Part shown: one piece after another, positions 54,444 to 62,764 of the stretch
How positions within the stretch are numbered: position 1 is the stretch's first letter
How the letters are laid out: the number at the start of each line of letters is the position of its first letter
Assembly (NCBI RefSeq): GCF_018139545.1
Contig: NZ_JAGSPJ010000002.1
Coordinates: forward strand, 248,001 to 312,000
From: Affinundibacterium fentianense
Lineage (GTDB): Bacteria; Pseudomonadota; Gammaproteobacteria; Burkholderiales; Burkholderiaceae_D
Reading direction: 5' to 3'
Length of the DNA: 64,000 bases
The notes under the pieces: model-generated
Told to the model about the DNA's origin: nothing
What the model saw: the letters and a program-made list of their open reading frames with translations, nothing else
Databases searched by the model: none
Position numbers and translations under genes: made by a program

Positions 54444-54802
54444 TTATTCTTGTGGCAATGTTGTATTTGCTTAACAACGAGCGTGTCCTCAAACGAGGTC
54501 AGACTTTACCATCAATGCGAAATCATCAGAGAAAAATATTGTCGTGTTTTACATGTTAATGTGTAGTTTTTACAAATATATTCGTTGTTATTGACACGTA
54601 AAAAAACTTCTCGTCGGACGGGATAGTTCCTAATAAGATCAATTTGCGATCTCTCGTCCACCTCGCGTCAACAGCAAGTCAGTACGCCTTGTTCATTCCA
54701 AAGTGTTTTTGTTCATGTTCACTTCATGATGAGTTCTGCTGATTCTATCCATTCAGAATATAATGCTGCCAACTCAAAAGTTTAATTTTCAAGAATTCCA
54801 CC
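54444..54802. other. Divergent intergenic region, kinase-fold gene and trhO
   Basis: No gene is seen. It contains an AT-rich zone with TTTTACA/ACACGTAAAA words (54547-54603) that partly resembles the region upstream of the sigma-54 activator, and a TATAAT-like -10 near 54759 for trhO. A GG-N10-GC pair at 54686-54701 on the minus strand lacks a TTGC -12 element. Confidence 0.4.
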
Positions 54803-55690
54803 ATGCACTCTGCGACCAATCCCTACGTCAATATTTCCGCCTACAAATTCATCACTTTCAATAATACAGAGGAGAGACGTCCCGAATTCATTGCCAAATG
54901 CCAAGAATTAAACTTAAAGGGAACAATCTTACTTACACCCGAGGGTATCAACATGTTTCTTGCTGGCTTACGGCACGAAATTGACGCCTACATGAATTGG
55001 CTACACAGTGACCCACGATTCGCCGATATCATCGCGAAGGAGAGCTACTCTGATCGTCAGCCCTTTACCAAATTGCTAGTCAAGATCAAGCCTGAAATCA
55101 TTACCATGCGTATGCCTCTGATTAAGCCAGAAGAGGGACGTGCACCTTCAGTCGAAGCCAAAACCCTTAAACGATGGCTAGATCAAGGACATGATGACAA
55201 TGGGAAACCCGTAGTGATGGTAGACACGCGGAATGATTTTGAGGTCGATGTCGGTAGTTTTGACAATACAATCGACTATCGAATTACAAAATTTACTGAG
55301 TTCCCAGCAGTCATCGAAGCGAACCGCGATGCGCTGAATGACAAGACTGTGGTCACGTTCTGCACTGGCGGTATTCGCTGCGAAAAAGCAGCCATACACA
55401 TGCAAAATGTCGGTTTTAATAGCGTCTATCAACTCGAGGGCGGGATTCTAAAATACTTTGAAGAAGTCGGAGGTGATCATTACCATGGCGACTGCTTTGT
55501 TTTTGATTACCGAACCGCACTGAATTCACGTTTAGAAGCAACCGATACAACGCAATGTTTCGCATGCCGTGCCGTCGTGACACCTCGAGAACAAATTTCT
55601 CCTTGGTATATTGCTGGAAAATCTTGCCCGCACTGTAAAAAACAGTCGCGTGATCAAGTTGCTCAAGGCAATCCAAACCAGCAGACTTAA
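54803..55690 (+). CDS. trhO: tRNA uridine(34) 5-hydroxylase-type rhodanese protein
   Basis: 295 residues of the YceA/TrhO family, which hydroxylates U34 of certain tRNAs. An N-terminal acylphosphatase-like domain is followed by a rhodanese domain with the active-site loop [13 protein letters not shown], where Cys is conserved. The C-terminal region has a zinc-like set of cysteines ([16 protein letters not shown]). It is also close to the expected length. A housekeeping gene that ends the special region, read away from it. Confidence 0.92.
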   Translation: MHSATNPYVNISAYKFITFNNTEERRPEFIAKCQELNLKGTILLTPEGINMFLAGLRHEIDAYMNWLHSDPRFADIIAKESYSDRQPFTKLLVKIKPEIITMRMPLIKPEEGRAPSVEAKTLKRWLDQGHDDNGKPVVMVDTRNDFEVDVGSFDNTIDYRITKFTEFPAVIEANRDALNDKTVVTFCTGGIRCEKAAIHMQNVGFNSVYQLEGGILKYFEEVGGDHYHGDCFVFDYRTALNSRLEATDTTQCFACRAVVTPREQISPWYIAGKSCPHCKKQSRDQVAQGNPNQQT

Positions 55691-55889
55691 TCGAGACAAA
55701 ATCTATTCAAAAAATCCGGCCACTTGATAAGAATTATCAAGGCAAACAAATCGAATAAAAACTAGCGTCGCAAAGTATCAAGTGACGCCACTTTTTTATT
55801 GAACATATTCATCTTATGAAATTCTCATTGATGAACTTGCCTTGATTCGCTACCTTGATCTCCCTCCGGATAACTGAATCGAGGTTGAT

Positions 55890-56321
55890 ATGCGAATATT
55901 CCAAGTCGGAATTTTAATTTGTTTGACGAATATCGGATTGACGAATGCCTGCCAAGCTGCGACAACGACCGATTGTCCATCCTGTGGACACTCCAACGCC
56001 TCGATCGCTTTATCAGAAGCAGGCGCTCAAATTGTACAAGGTAGTTTAGTTGGACTAGGTGCGTCAGGCTTGCTCGTTGTCGAATCTGTCGAAGCAACTG
56101 GTGGATGGGTACTCGTTGCCACTAAATCAGCTTCGAACGCAGCGAAGATCACCTTCAAACTCTCAGAAACAAGCCTTAAGCAAGCTGGGACAATCAGCGC
56201 TACAACATTACAATTCAGCGCAGTCAATACGGGACACTTATTAATCTCGGCTGGCAAAGTGATTGCTTTTATACCGAATGAACTTGGGAAAATTTTGATC
56301 CATCACGAGCGAGTACGATAA
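55890..56321 (+). CDS. Small exported protein of unknown function
   Basis: 143 residues with a signal peptide (MRIFQVGILICLTNIGLTNACQAA). A Cys pair (TTDCPSCGHS) sits just after cleavage. The rest has Gly-rich hydrophobic stretches (QIVQGSLVGLGASGLLVVES) that may sit in or near a membrane. It overlaps the next gene by one base (TAATG), so the two are made together. The next gene is DUF2145. No function is known to me; the pair is probably periplasmic. Confidence 0.7.
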   Translation: MRIFQVGILICLTNIGLTNACQAATTTDCPSCGHSNASIALSEAGAQIVQGSLVGLGASGLLVVESVEATGGWVLVATKSASNAAKITFKLSETSLKQAGTISATTLQFSAVNTGHLLISAGKVIAFIPNELGKILIHHERVR

Positions 56322-57109
56322 TGCTTAGATCGCTCTCGCTCTTTTTTCTAGTGATCACATGCAGTCTCGAGTACTCCTATGCCGGACAAACTTGCGAGTC
56401 GAAGCCCCCCGACCCTGTCAAACTAGCGCAAAGCTTCGAGCTCGCACAAAAAGTTAAAACACAGTTGGATCTGTCTGGCGCTCAATTGGCGTTACTTGCA
56501 CGAGTCGGCCAAGATCTCTCCCGATATCAACTGACTTACTCCCATTTAGGTCTGGTTCAAAAAGATGAACAAGGTCGTTGGATTGTCACACATGAACTTA
56601 ATCGTTGTGGAACGGCTGAATCGGATCTATTCCATGAAGGTTTAGCGAACTTCTTCATGGATGATCCGTTTCGCTATGAAGCATTAATTCTCATCCCGCG
56701 TCCGGCATTCCAACAACGCCTATCCAGCACCTTATCCTCAGCAATAGTCCGAACTCTACATGAGGCCCATTACAATATGCTTGCTTATCCTTTCTCAGTT
56801 CGATACCAAAATTCAAATCAATGGGCGTTAGAATTACTAGCAAGTGCGTTCGCCAATGATTTATCGATTACCTCACGCGAGCAAGCACAAAATTGGCTCC
56901 AAACAGCTGGTTATCGCCCAAGCACAATCGAAATTCCAACGCTTACCCGCCTCAGTGCAAGAATGTTTCGGGCCAATATTGCATTTGACGATCATCCACT
57001 CCAGCGCAGAATCTCGGGTCGAATCGATACCGTAACAGTTGATTCAATTGAACACTTTTTAACTCGACGCGATGCACTGCTCGAACGATTCGTCATTACT
57101 TATCCGTAA
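56321..57109 (+). CDS. DUF2145-family exported protein
   Basis: 262 residues, signal peptide ending ...SYAG. Its blocks match the DUF2145 family seen in Burkholderiales: LALLARVGQDLSRYQLTYSHLG, AYPFSVRYQNSNQWALELLA, WLQTAGYRPSTIEI and DDHPLQ. Conserved Asp, His and Cys residues suggest a periplasmic hydrolase of NlpC/P60-like fold (the H in YSHLG and QNSNQW), but the activity is unproven. Coupled to the upstream small exported protein. Confidence 0.85.
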   Translation: MLRSLSLFFLVITCSLEYSYAGQTCESKPPDPVKLAQSFELAQKVKTQLDLSGAQLALLARVGQDLSRYQLTYSHLGLVQKDEQGRWIVTHELNRCGTAESDLFHEGLANFFMDDPFRYEALILIPRPAFQQRLSSTLSSAIVRTLHEAHYNMLAYPFSVRYQNSNQWALELLASAFANDLSITSREQAQNWLQTAGYRPSTIEIPTLTRLSARMFRANIAFDDHPLQRRISGRIDTVTVDSIEHFLTRRDALLERFVITYP

Positions 57110-57239
57110 AACAGCGGCACTTGTATTCCATAGGGCTGCGTTTTTTAAGCAGGTGTCGCAATCGATGTTCGCTTCTTACACACATCCATATCGTATTTCT
57201 TGATAGACTAATACATATTTATCACACTATTTTATTTGT

Positions 57240-58145
57240 ATGTTGCCCTACCGTGGCCGCTTTGCACCTTCACCAACGGGTCCATTACATATGGGTTCAC
57301 TGGTCGCCGCCATGGCAAGTTATCTGGATGCCCGAGCGCATGCAGGAATTTGGTTATTACGTATCGAAGACCTCGATTTTGAACGCAGTGTCAAAGGTGC
57401 AGATAGAGAAATTATCCAATCCCTACAACGCTGCGGTATGCAATGGGACGAAGAAATTATTTGGCAAAGTGCGAGAACAATACACTATCAGGATGCGCTC
57501 GACAAACTGAAACCATGGGTATTTCCCTGCGCTTGTTCAAGAAAAGAAATTGCCGACTCTCGAGTGAGGATGGGACTATCCAACGCGCAAATCTATCCCG
57601 GCACCTGCAGAAATGGAATACAAAATGGCGTCACAGCTAAAGCATTTCGCCTTCGAGTACCCGATGGAAAAGCATCTGAGATACATTTTCACGATCGTTT
57701 GCTTGGGTTCCAATGGCAAGATTTAAGTGCCGAAGTTGGTGATTTTGTGCTTAAACGCGCCGACGGTTTTTGGGCTTATCAACTAGGGGTTGTGGTCGAT
57801 GATGCAGAGCAAAGAATTACCCACATTGTACGTGGCTCGGACTTGTTAGATTCCACTGCAAGGCAAATTTACTTGCAGTCACTATTAGGATATTCAACGC
57901 CGTTTTATTTGCACATCCCAGTCGTCAATAATGCAGATGGTGAGAAATTATCTAAGCAAACCGGTGCACTTGCTTTCGATAAAGGTAGCAAAGACTTACT
58001 GAATGATGCGCTATGTCCTGCAGCAGAATTTCTAAACTTAAGGCTATCGACAAAACCGACTTCGATTACTCAATTTTGGGAATACGCAACCGATGCGTGG
58101 AAACAAAAATTTTTCACCGATCAAGGTCAAAGCAGACCTCAATGA
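57240..58145 (+). CDS. gluQ: Glutamyl-Q tRNA(Asp) synthetase
   Basis: Attaches glutamate to the queuosine base of tRNA-Asp. At 301 residues it has the size of GluQ rather than full GluRS, because it lacks the anticodon-binding domain. Motifs are RFAPSPTGPLHMGSL (HIGH-like), a zinc set (CACSRKEI and later Cys), LRIEDLD and EKLSKQ (KMSKS-like). It is transcribed alone and converges with the helicase gene. Confidence 0.95.
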   Translation: MLPYRGRFAPSPTGPLHMGSLVAAMASYLDARAHAGIWLLRIEDLDFERSVKGADREIIQSLQRCGMQWDEEIIWQSARTIHYQDALDKLKPWVFPCACSRKEIADSRVRMGLSNAQIYPGTCRNGIQNGVTAKAFRLRVPDGKASEIHFHDRLLGFQWQDLSAEVGDFVLKRADGFWAYQLGVVVDDAEQRITHIVRGSDLLDSTARQIYLQSLLGYSTPFYLHIPVVNNADGEKLSKQTGALAFDKGSKDLLNDALCPAAEFLNLRLSTKPTSITQFWEYATDAWKQKFFTDQGQSRPQ

Positions 58146-58213
58146 AACAGCAGAAATCAAAATTCTGCATCAAGAGTCGACTTTTAATATTGTCTTGTTT
58201 CGTATCGAACGTT

Positions 58214-59683
58214 TCAGCTTGCCTTGACTAAGCCGCCCAATAAAGCCGCTTTCTTTTGCGGTTTCACTTCTTCCACCGACAGCTTAACAGCAGGTTTTAT
58301 TGTCGTTGCTTGACTATTTGCACTCGGCTCATACGGTTTTAAAAACCACGGATCAATTTTTTCCCGAGGCGGTTGATAACTACGCATAGGGCGTTCATTG
58401 CGCTCTGATCGATCGCTCGGCCTTCCTGCTCGTTCTGAGTTAGAAAATGGACGCCTTTCTGTATGTAAAGAAGTCGCGACAAATCCTGCCAACTGCAAAC
58501 GGACTATCTTTTGTTTAATCAGTTTTTCAATATCCGTAAGCAAGCGCTCATCTTTATCGGTATGTAATGAGATCGCATCACCCTTTGCACCTGCTCGTCC
58601 TGTTCGACCTATCCTATGTACGTAGTCTTCAGCGTTGTACGGCAAATCAAAATTGATAACACATGGCATTTCAGAGATATCGAGTCCACGTGCCGCAACA
58701 TCTGTCGCTACCAAGATTTCGACTTCACCCCGTTTAAAGGCTTCCAATGCTGCCATTCGCTCTTGCTGTGATTTATCACCATGAATCGCAGTCGCTTTAA
58801 TACCTTGTTTAACTAAATGCACTGCGACGCGCGACGCCCCAATTTTCGTATTCGAAAAGACGATCACTTGCTTTAAGCCTCGCTCACGGATAATGAATGC
58901 GACCGCATCTCGTTTTTCGTCTTCCTCTACTTTATACAAAACTTGTGTGACATTTTCTGAAGTCGCATTACTGCGCGCGACTTCAATCGATACAGGATTG
59001 TTTAAAAAGCTGGCTGATAATTTCTTTATTTCCGGCGAAAAGGTTGCTGAGAACATCAGATTTTGACGTTGCTTCGGCAACAAATTAATAATTCTCTGCA
59101 AATCAGGCAAGAAGCCCATGTCCAGCATGCGATCCGCTTCGTCCATAATGAGAATTTGTGTCTGTGACAAATTCACTGATTTTTGCGCCACGTGATCCAA
59201 TAATCGACCTGGGGTCGCGATCACGATTTCCACCCCATTTCGTAAGATCGCGGTTTGTGGCGCCATATCAACTCCGCCAAAAACGACGGCCGCACGCAAG
59301 GCCGTATGCCGAGAATAAGCTTTTACATTTTCTGCAACTTGATCAGCCAACTCCCGCGTCGGTGTCAAAATTAAGGCTCTTACTGGATGACGTGCTGGCG
59401 ATGCACTCGTATTCGCGTGTGCCATCAATAATTGAATAATCGGTAAAGAAAAACCCGCTGTTTTACCTGTACCAGTTTGTGCTGCGCCCATGACATCGCG
59501 ACCTTGCAATACCACAGGAATTGCTTGCGCTTGAATCGGTGTGGGATGGACATAGCCTTGCTCGTTCAGCGCACGCAAAATTTCAGGTGCTAAACCAAAG
59601 GAGTCAAAACGAAGTGTGTCCGCAGCCAATTCAGCTACTGTTTCAGGCGCAGTCTTTAAGGGGGTGTCGGTCATGATTTGCAT
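58214..59683 (-). CDS. rhlE: DEAD-box RNA helicase, RhlE type
   Basis: 489 residues from ATG 59683 (MQIMTDTPL), six bases after GGAAGG; the open frame reaches 59722. It has the nine helicase motifs, among them PTPIQAQAIP (Q), AQTGTGKT (I), DEAD (II), SAT (III), ATDVAARGLD and HRIGRTGRAG (VI). The tail is basic, with SER/ASN-rich repeats (RPSDRSERNERP) and then KPYEPS, usual for RhlE. It remodels RNA in ribosome assembly or decay. Confidence 0.94.
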   Translation of the reverse strand: MQIMTDTPLKTAPETVAELAADTLRFDSFGLAPEILRALNEQGYVHPTPIQAQAIPVVLQGRDVMGAAQTGTGKTAGFSLPIIQLLMAHANTSASPARHPVRALILTPTRELADQVAENVKAYSRHTALRAAVVFGGVDMAPQTAILRNGVEIVIATPGRLLDHVAQKSVNLSQTQILIMDEADRMLDMGFLPDLQRIINLLPKQRQNLMFSATFSPEIKKLSASFLNNPVSIEVARSNATSENVTQVLYKVEEDEKRDAVAFIIRERGLKQVIVFSNTKIGASRVAVHLVKQGIKATAIHGDKSQQERMAALEAFKRGEVEILVATDVAARGLDISEMPCVINFDLPYNAEDYVHRIGRTGRAGAKGDAISLHTDKDERLLTDIEKLIKQKIVRLQLAGFVATSLHTERRPFSNSERAGRPSDRSERNERPMRSYQPPREKIDPWFLKPYEPSANSQATTIKPAVKLSVEEVKPQKKAALLGGLVKAS

Positions 59684-60026
59684 AGTGTGCCTTCCGTGAA
59701 TCCAACACGGCATCACGTGCATCGGTGATGTTGCGTCAGCAAAAAGTCAAGGCGTGGAAGAAATTCAAATAGGCATGCATTATAACACCATGCATGCTGA
59801 GAACCATTTTTGATCCTCGCTCAAGATGGAATTTTGCCTAATAAACAGGCAAATCAACACTTACATGTATCAATAAAATAGGCGTGTTACTGAGATCAAT
59901 TCAGCATTTGACCCACTGGCACTTGCGTTTTCACCCTGTCACATCACGCTGACCAACACAGTAACATTGCTATCTTAACAAATAAATTGGCTTACCTATG
60001 TCTCTCCAAAAATTAGTAATAGAGTA
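59684..60026. other. Intergenic region upstream of the helicase gene
   Basis: No gene is found. It should contain the helicase promoter and the end of the racemase-like operon. Cold-shock-like leaders are common for rhlE/csdA genes, but I see no definite structure. Confidence 0.4.
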
Positions 60027-60082
60027 AGATTTGGAAAGTGGAGAAGAGGTTTCTTTCTAGCCTGCCACTTTCCAAGAAATCT
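60027..60082. other. Long hairpin at the end of the racemase-like gene
   Basis: AGATTTGGAAAGTGG (60027-60041) pairs with CCACTTTCCAAGAAATCT (60065-60082) except for a bulge, enclosing 23 nt. The right arm touches the stop codon of the minus-strand gene. No T-run follows on the minus strand, so it may protect the transcript end rather than terminate. Confidence 0.55.
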
Positions 60083-61242
60083 TAAAAAATTAATTCACGT
60101 GCCACACAAAAACGCTGAACCTTCTCTTCCAAAACGGTGACGCCTATCCCTGCACCATCGGGAATTTCGATAAATCCATCATCACACAGAATAACCGCCG
60201 GCTCGACGATGTCTTCGCTGAAGTAGCGTGATGTTTCCGATGTATCGCCAGGCAAAGTGAAGCCTACTGCGGTCTGCAAATGCAAATTGAAGGCTCGACC
60301 AATTCCAGTCTCATCCATGCCTCCAGACCAAACATCAACTCCAGCATGTTGGCATAAGGCTGCGATGCGCAATGATTCGATCATCCCACCCACTCTACCC
60401 TGTTTAATATTAATCACACGAGCTGCGCTCAAGGCTAAAGCAGAACGGGCATCATCAAGATCATGAATCGACTCATCAAGGCACAATGGCGTCAACAGTT
60501 GTCTTTGCAACGCGGCATGTTGAACGATATCGCTGTACGACAAAGGCTGTTCTATCATGGTCAGATTGTATGCATCAAGTTTACGCAAATGCGCCGCATG
60601 CTCAAGCCGGTAATCGCCATTAGCGTCGGCCATCAAAGTCAAATTTGGATAAGCTTGGCGGACGGCGCTGACCCATTCAACATCCTTTCCCTGCATAATC
60701 TTCAGCTTGACGCGATGGTATGGGCGTTGCATCGCTTCCGCGACGGACTCAAGCAATGCCGGAATCGACTCTTGTATACCTAGACTAATCCCTGACTGAA
60801 TTCTCCGCGCACGCAATCCAAGTAAATCGTGTAAAGGACGACCTTGCTGCTTGGCGATCAAGTCAAGCAATGCATTTTCTACCATTGCCTTTGCCATTCC
60901 ATGGCCCCGCACTCTGCTCCAAGCTTGAAGTAAGGTCCCCAAGCTTTGCCCTGGGGTTAGCAAGGGCAACAGAAATTTTTTAAAAATGTGTCGCACGGTT
61001 TCGGTTGTCTCGCTCGCATAAAATGGATCAGGATCGGCGACACACTCTCCCCAAGCCACGACACCATTCGATTCAAGTCGTAACAAGAGTGCTTCTTTGT
61101 CGGCCCAGGTGTGGACGCTAGTAGCAAAAGGCTTCACAAAAGGTAAACGTACCGTGATCAGTTCAATCCGCTCCAACACGGGGACTTGCGCCGCAACTGC
61201 TGGCGAATCCGGCACTGAACAATGCAAAAAATCTTGATTCAT
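60082..61242 (-). CDS. Enolase-superfamily N-acylamino-acid racemase / o-succinylbenzoate-synthase-like
   Basis: 386 residues. The catalytic pieces of the MLE/OSBS/NSAR group are all present: the Lys pair in RVKLKIMQG, the metal ligands in MADANGDY, IEQPLSY and CLDESIHD, and the second Lys in INIKQGRVGG, with GGMDETGIGRA following. In catabolic settings members racemise N-succinyl amino acids. It follows a YfcC-type transporter with 10 bp between. There is no menaquinone gene nearby, so NSAR-type racemisation of acylated amino acids fits best. The D-form could feed the deacylase at 23 kb. Dipeptide epimerase is a less likely option. Confidence 0.87.
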   Translation of the reverse strand: MNQDFLHCSVPDSPAVAAQVPVLERIELITVRLPFVKPFATSVHTWADKEALLLRLESNGVVAWGECVADPDPFYASETTETVRHIFKKFLLPLLTPGQSLGTLLQAWSRVRGHGMAKAMVENALLDLIAKQQGRPLHDLLGLRARRIQSGISLGIQESIPALLESVAEAMQRPYHRVKLKIMQGKDVEWVSAVRQAYPNLTLMADANGDYRLEHAAHLRKLDAYNLTMIEQPLSYSDIVQHAALQRQLLTPLCLDESIHDLDDARSALALSAARVINIKQGRVGGMIESLRIAALCQHAGVDVWSGGMDETGIGRAFNLHLQTAVGFTLPGDTSETSRYFSEDIVEPAVILCDDGFIEIPDGAGIGVTVLEEKVQRFCVARELIF

Positions 61243-61252
61243 TTGAACCTCC

Positions 61253-62671
61253 TCAGGTATAGCCTATCATCACTGCGATCGCCACCATCGCCATAGACAT
61301 CAACAGAATCAGCAATTGAAAACGCCAAATAATACCAAACCAGCGTGTCCAAGGAACGCCTGCAACACCGAGACTTGCCATCAATATGGCACCCGTTGGT
61401 ACACTCATATTTGCCATTGCGTTTCCCAACTGATAAGCCAAAACCGCGGTCTGGCGTGTCACACCGACCAAATCAGATAAGCCAGACATCAAGGGCATGT
61501 TGATCGCGGCTTGGGCGCTACCCGAGTGGATAACAAAAGTGAACGCGGTTTGTACTGCCAGCATCCCTTGGGCCGCCCATAACGGCGGCCAAGTTTCCAA
61601 CATACTGCCCATGCTATGCAAAAAGGTATTGAGCACCGAAGGGACGTGAGGATTCGCACCGCCCAATAAATATTCGATACCTTTTGCCAATGAAATGACC
61701 ATCACGGCAGACACTAATTGCTGCGCACCGCCAACAAAGGCTTCCGCAGCTGCATCGGCGGTAAGACGTTTCGCCAAAATCGCCACAATCGCAGAAAAAA
61801 AACAAAGCGTCACAAACTGAGTTGCAATTTCCGGAATGAAGTAGCCTGCTGCGACAACTCCCCACACTATCCAAATGATGGTGCCAACGATTCCACCGAG
61901 TATCAAGCGATCCGCAAATGCAAGCGGAGATGTCTCGATCGGTACCACGATTTGTCCATCAATACTGGCTTCTGCTTGTTTGCGATGGCGCTGTGCATAC
62001 CACAAAGTAAATGCAATCCCCGCACTTACAAAAACTAAAAACATCGCGATACGTAAAGGTGCGCCAGACAAGAGTGGTACGTTCGCAATACCTTGCGCCA
62101 ACGCCACACCAAACGGATTCATCCAAGATGTGCCAAATCCAATTTGGCTCGCAACGTAGGTAATCATCACACCAACTTCAGGTGGGTATCCAAGCCGTAA
62201 AATCAGTGGCAATAACAAAGCTAGAAAAGCAATCGTTTCCTCCCCCATTCCGAATACGGCGCCACCGGCAGCAAAAGCAGCAAATAAGGTCCCCAGTAGC
62301 AAACGTGGATGATTTCCTGTGATCACCATTAAACGTAGCAAGCCACGATCAACAGCTCCGGTCGCATTGATCACGCCAAATGCACCACCGACTAACAGAA
62401 TAAATGCAATTACTCCAATCGCAGAGCCGCTTCTACTACCTGAGGTCATACCTTCAAAAGGCGCATTTAAAAAACCAATCTCTTTACCACTAGCAAACAT
62501 GGAAATACTGATATTGTGTTCCGCAACTCGAAAAGACTGAAGCGAAATTGGCAAACCCTTTTCAAAGTATCCAGCGGATACCCATGGCACCACTATGGCA
62601 ATCAACAAGGCTGCAAAGAGCAAGATGATTAGGGTATTCGGAACTTTAAATCTGCTACGCTGATCACTCAT
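61253..62671 (-). CDS. YfcC-family membrane transporter
   Basis: 472 residues with about 12 transmembrane segments. Characteristic pieces are SGSAIGVIAFILLVGGAFGV, AAGGAVFGMGEETIAF, SQIGFGTSWMNPFGVALAQG and SGSAQAAINMPLMSGLSDL. The family (YfcC/DcuC superfamily) moves amino-acid-like or dicarboxylate-type solutes. It sits between a TonB receptor gene and the racemase-like gene on one strand, so outer- and inner-membrane uptake of the same compound is likely. A 10-bp palindrome GGACCGGTCC (62674-62683) overlaps its ribosome region. Confidence 0.85.
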   Translation of the reverse strand: MSDQRSRFKVPNTLIILLFAALLIAIVVPWVSAGYFEKGLPISLQSFRVAEHNISISMFASGKEIGFLNAPFEGMTSGSRSGSAIGVIAFILLVGGAFGVINATGAVDRGLLRLMVITGNHPRLLLGTLFAAFAAGGAVFGMGEETIAFLALLLPLILRLGYPPEVGVMITYVASQIGFGTSWMNPFGVALAQGIANVPLLSGAPLRIAMFLVFVSAGIAFTLWYAQRHRKQAEASIDGQIVVPIETSPLAFADRLILGGIVGTIIWIVWGVVAAGYFIPEIATQFVTLCFFSAIVAILAKRLTADAAAEAFVGGAQQLVSAVMVISLAKGIEYLLGGANPHVPSVLNTFLHSMGSMLETWPPLWAAQGMLAVQTAFTFVIHSGSAQAAINMPLMSGLSDLVGVTRQTAVLAYQLGNAMANMSVPTGAILMASLGVAGVPWTRWFGIIWRFQLLILLMSMAMVAIAVMIGYT

Positions 62672-62673
62672 CG

Positions 62674-62683
62674 GGACCGGTCC
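62674..62683. promoter_or_regulatory. 10-bp palindrome at the translation start region of the yfcC-like gene
   Basis: GGACCGGTCC, a perfect palindrome 3 bases upstream of the ATG, would overlap the AGGA ribosome site on the minus strand. Its ACCGGT core is shared with the palindrome at 2378-2391. It may be an operator, an RNA hairpin or chance. Confidence 0.3.
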
Positions 62684-62712
62684 TATGTTTAGTTATGATC
62701 ATTTCCTCGTAT

Positions 62713-62735
62713 AAAAAAACCCCACCTAGGTGGGG
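62713..62735 (-). terminator. Terminator of the TonB receptor gene
   Basis: CCCCACCTAGGTGGGG (62720-62735) is a perfect palindrome followed on the minus strand by seven T. It lies 30 bp beyond the receptor stop codon, so most transcripts end before the YfcC-like gene. Confidence 0.9.
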
Positions 62736-62764
62736 CGCTGAGGGGCTTTGGGGGGCGATTCAGC

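Noticed and set aside
54686..54701. GG-N10-GC pair upstream of the second kinase gene as a third sigma-54 promoter
   Set aside because: Spacing fits but the -12 box is AGGC instead of TTGC and the -24 box is TTGGAA, so it is too weak.
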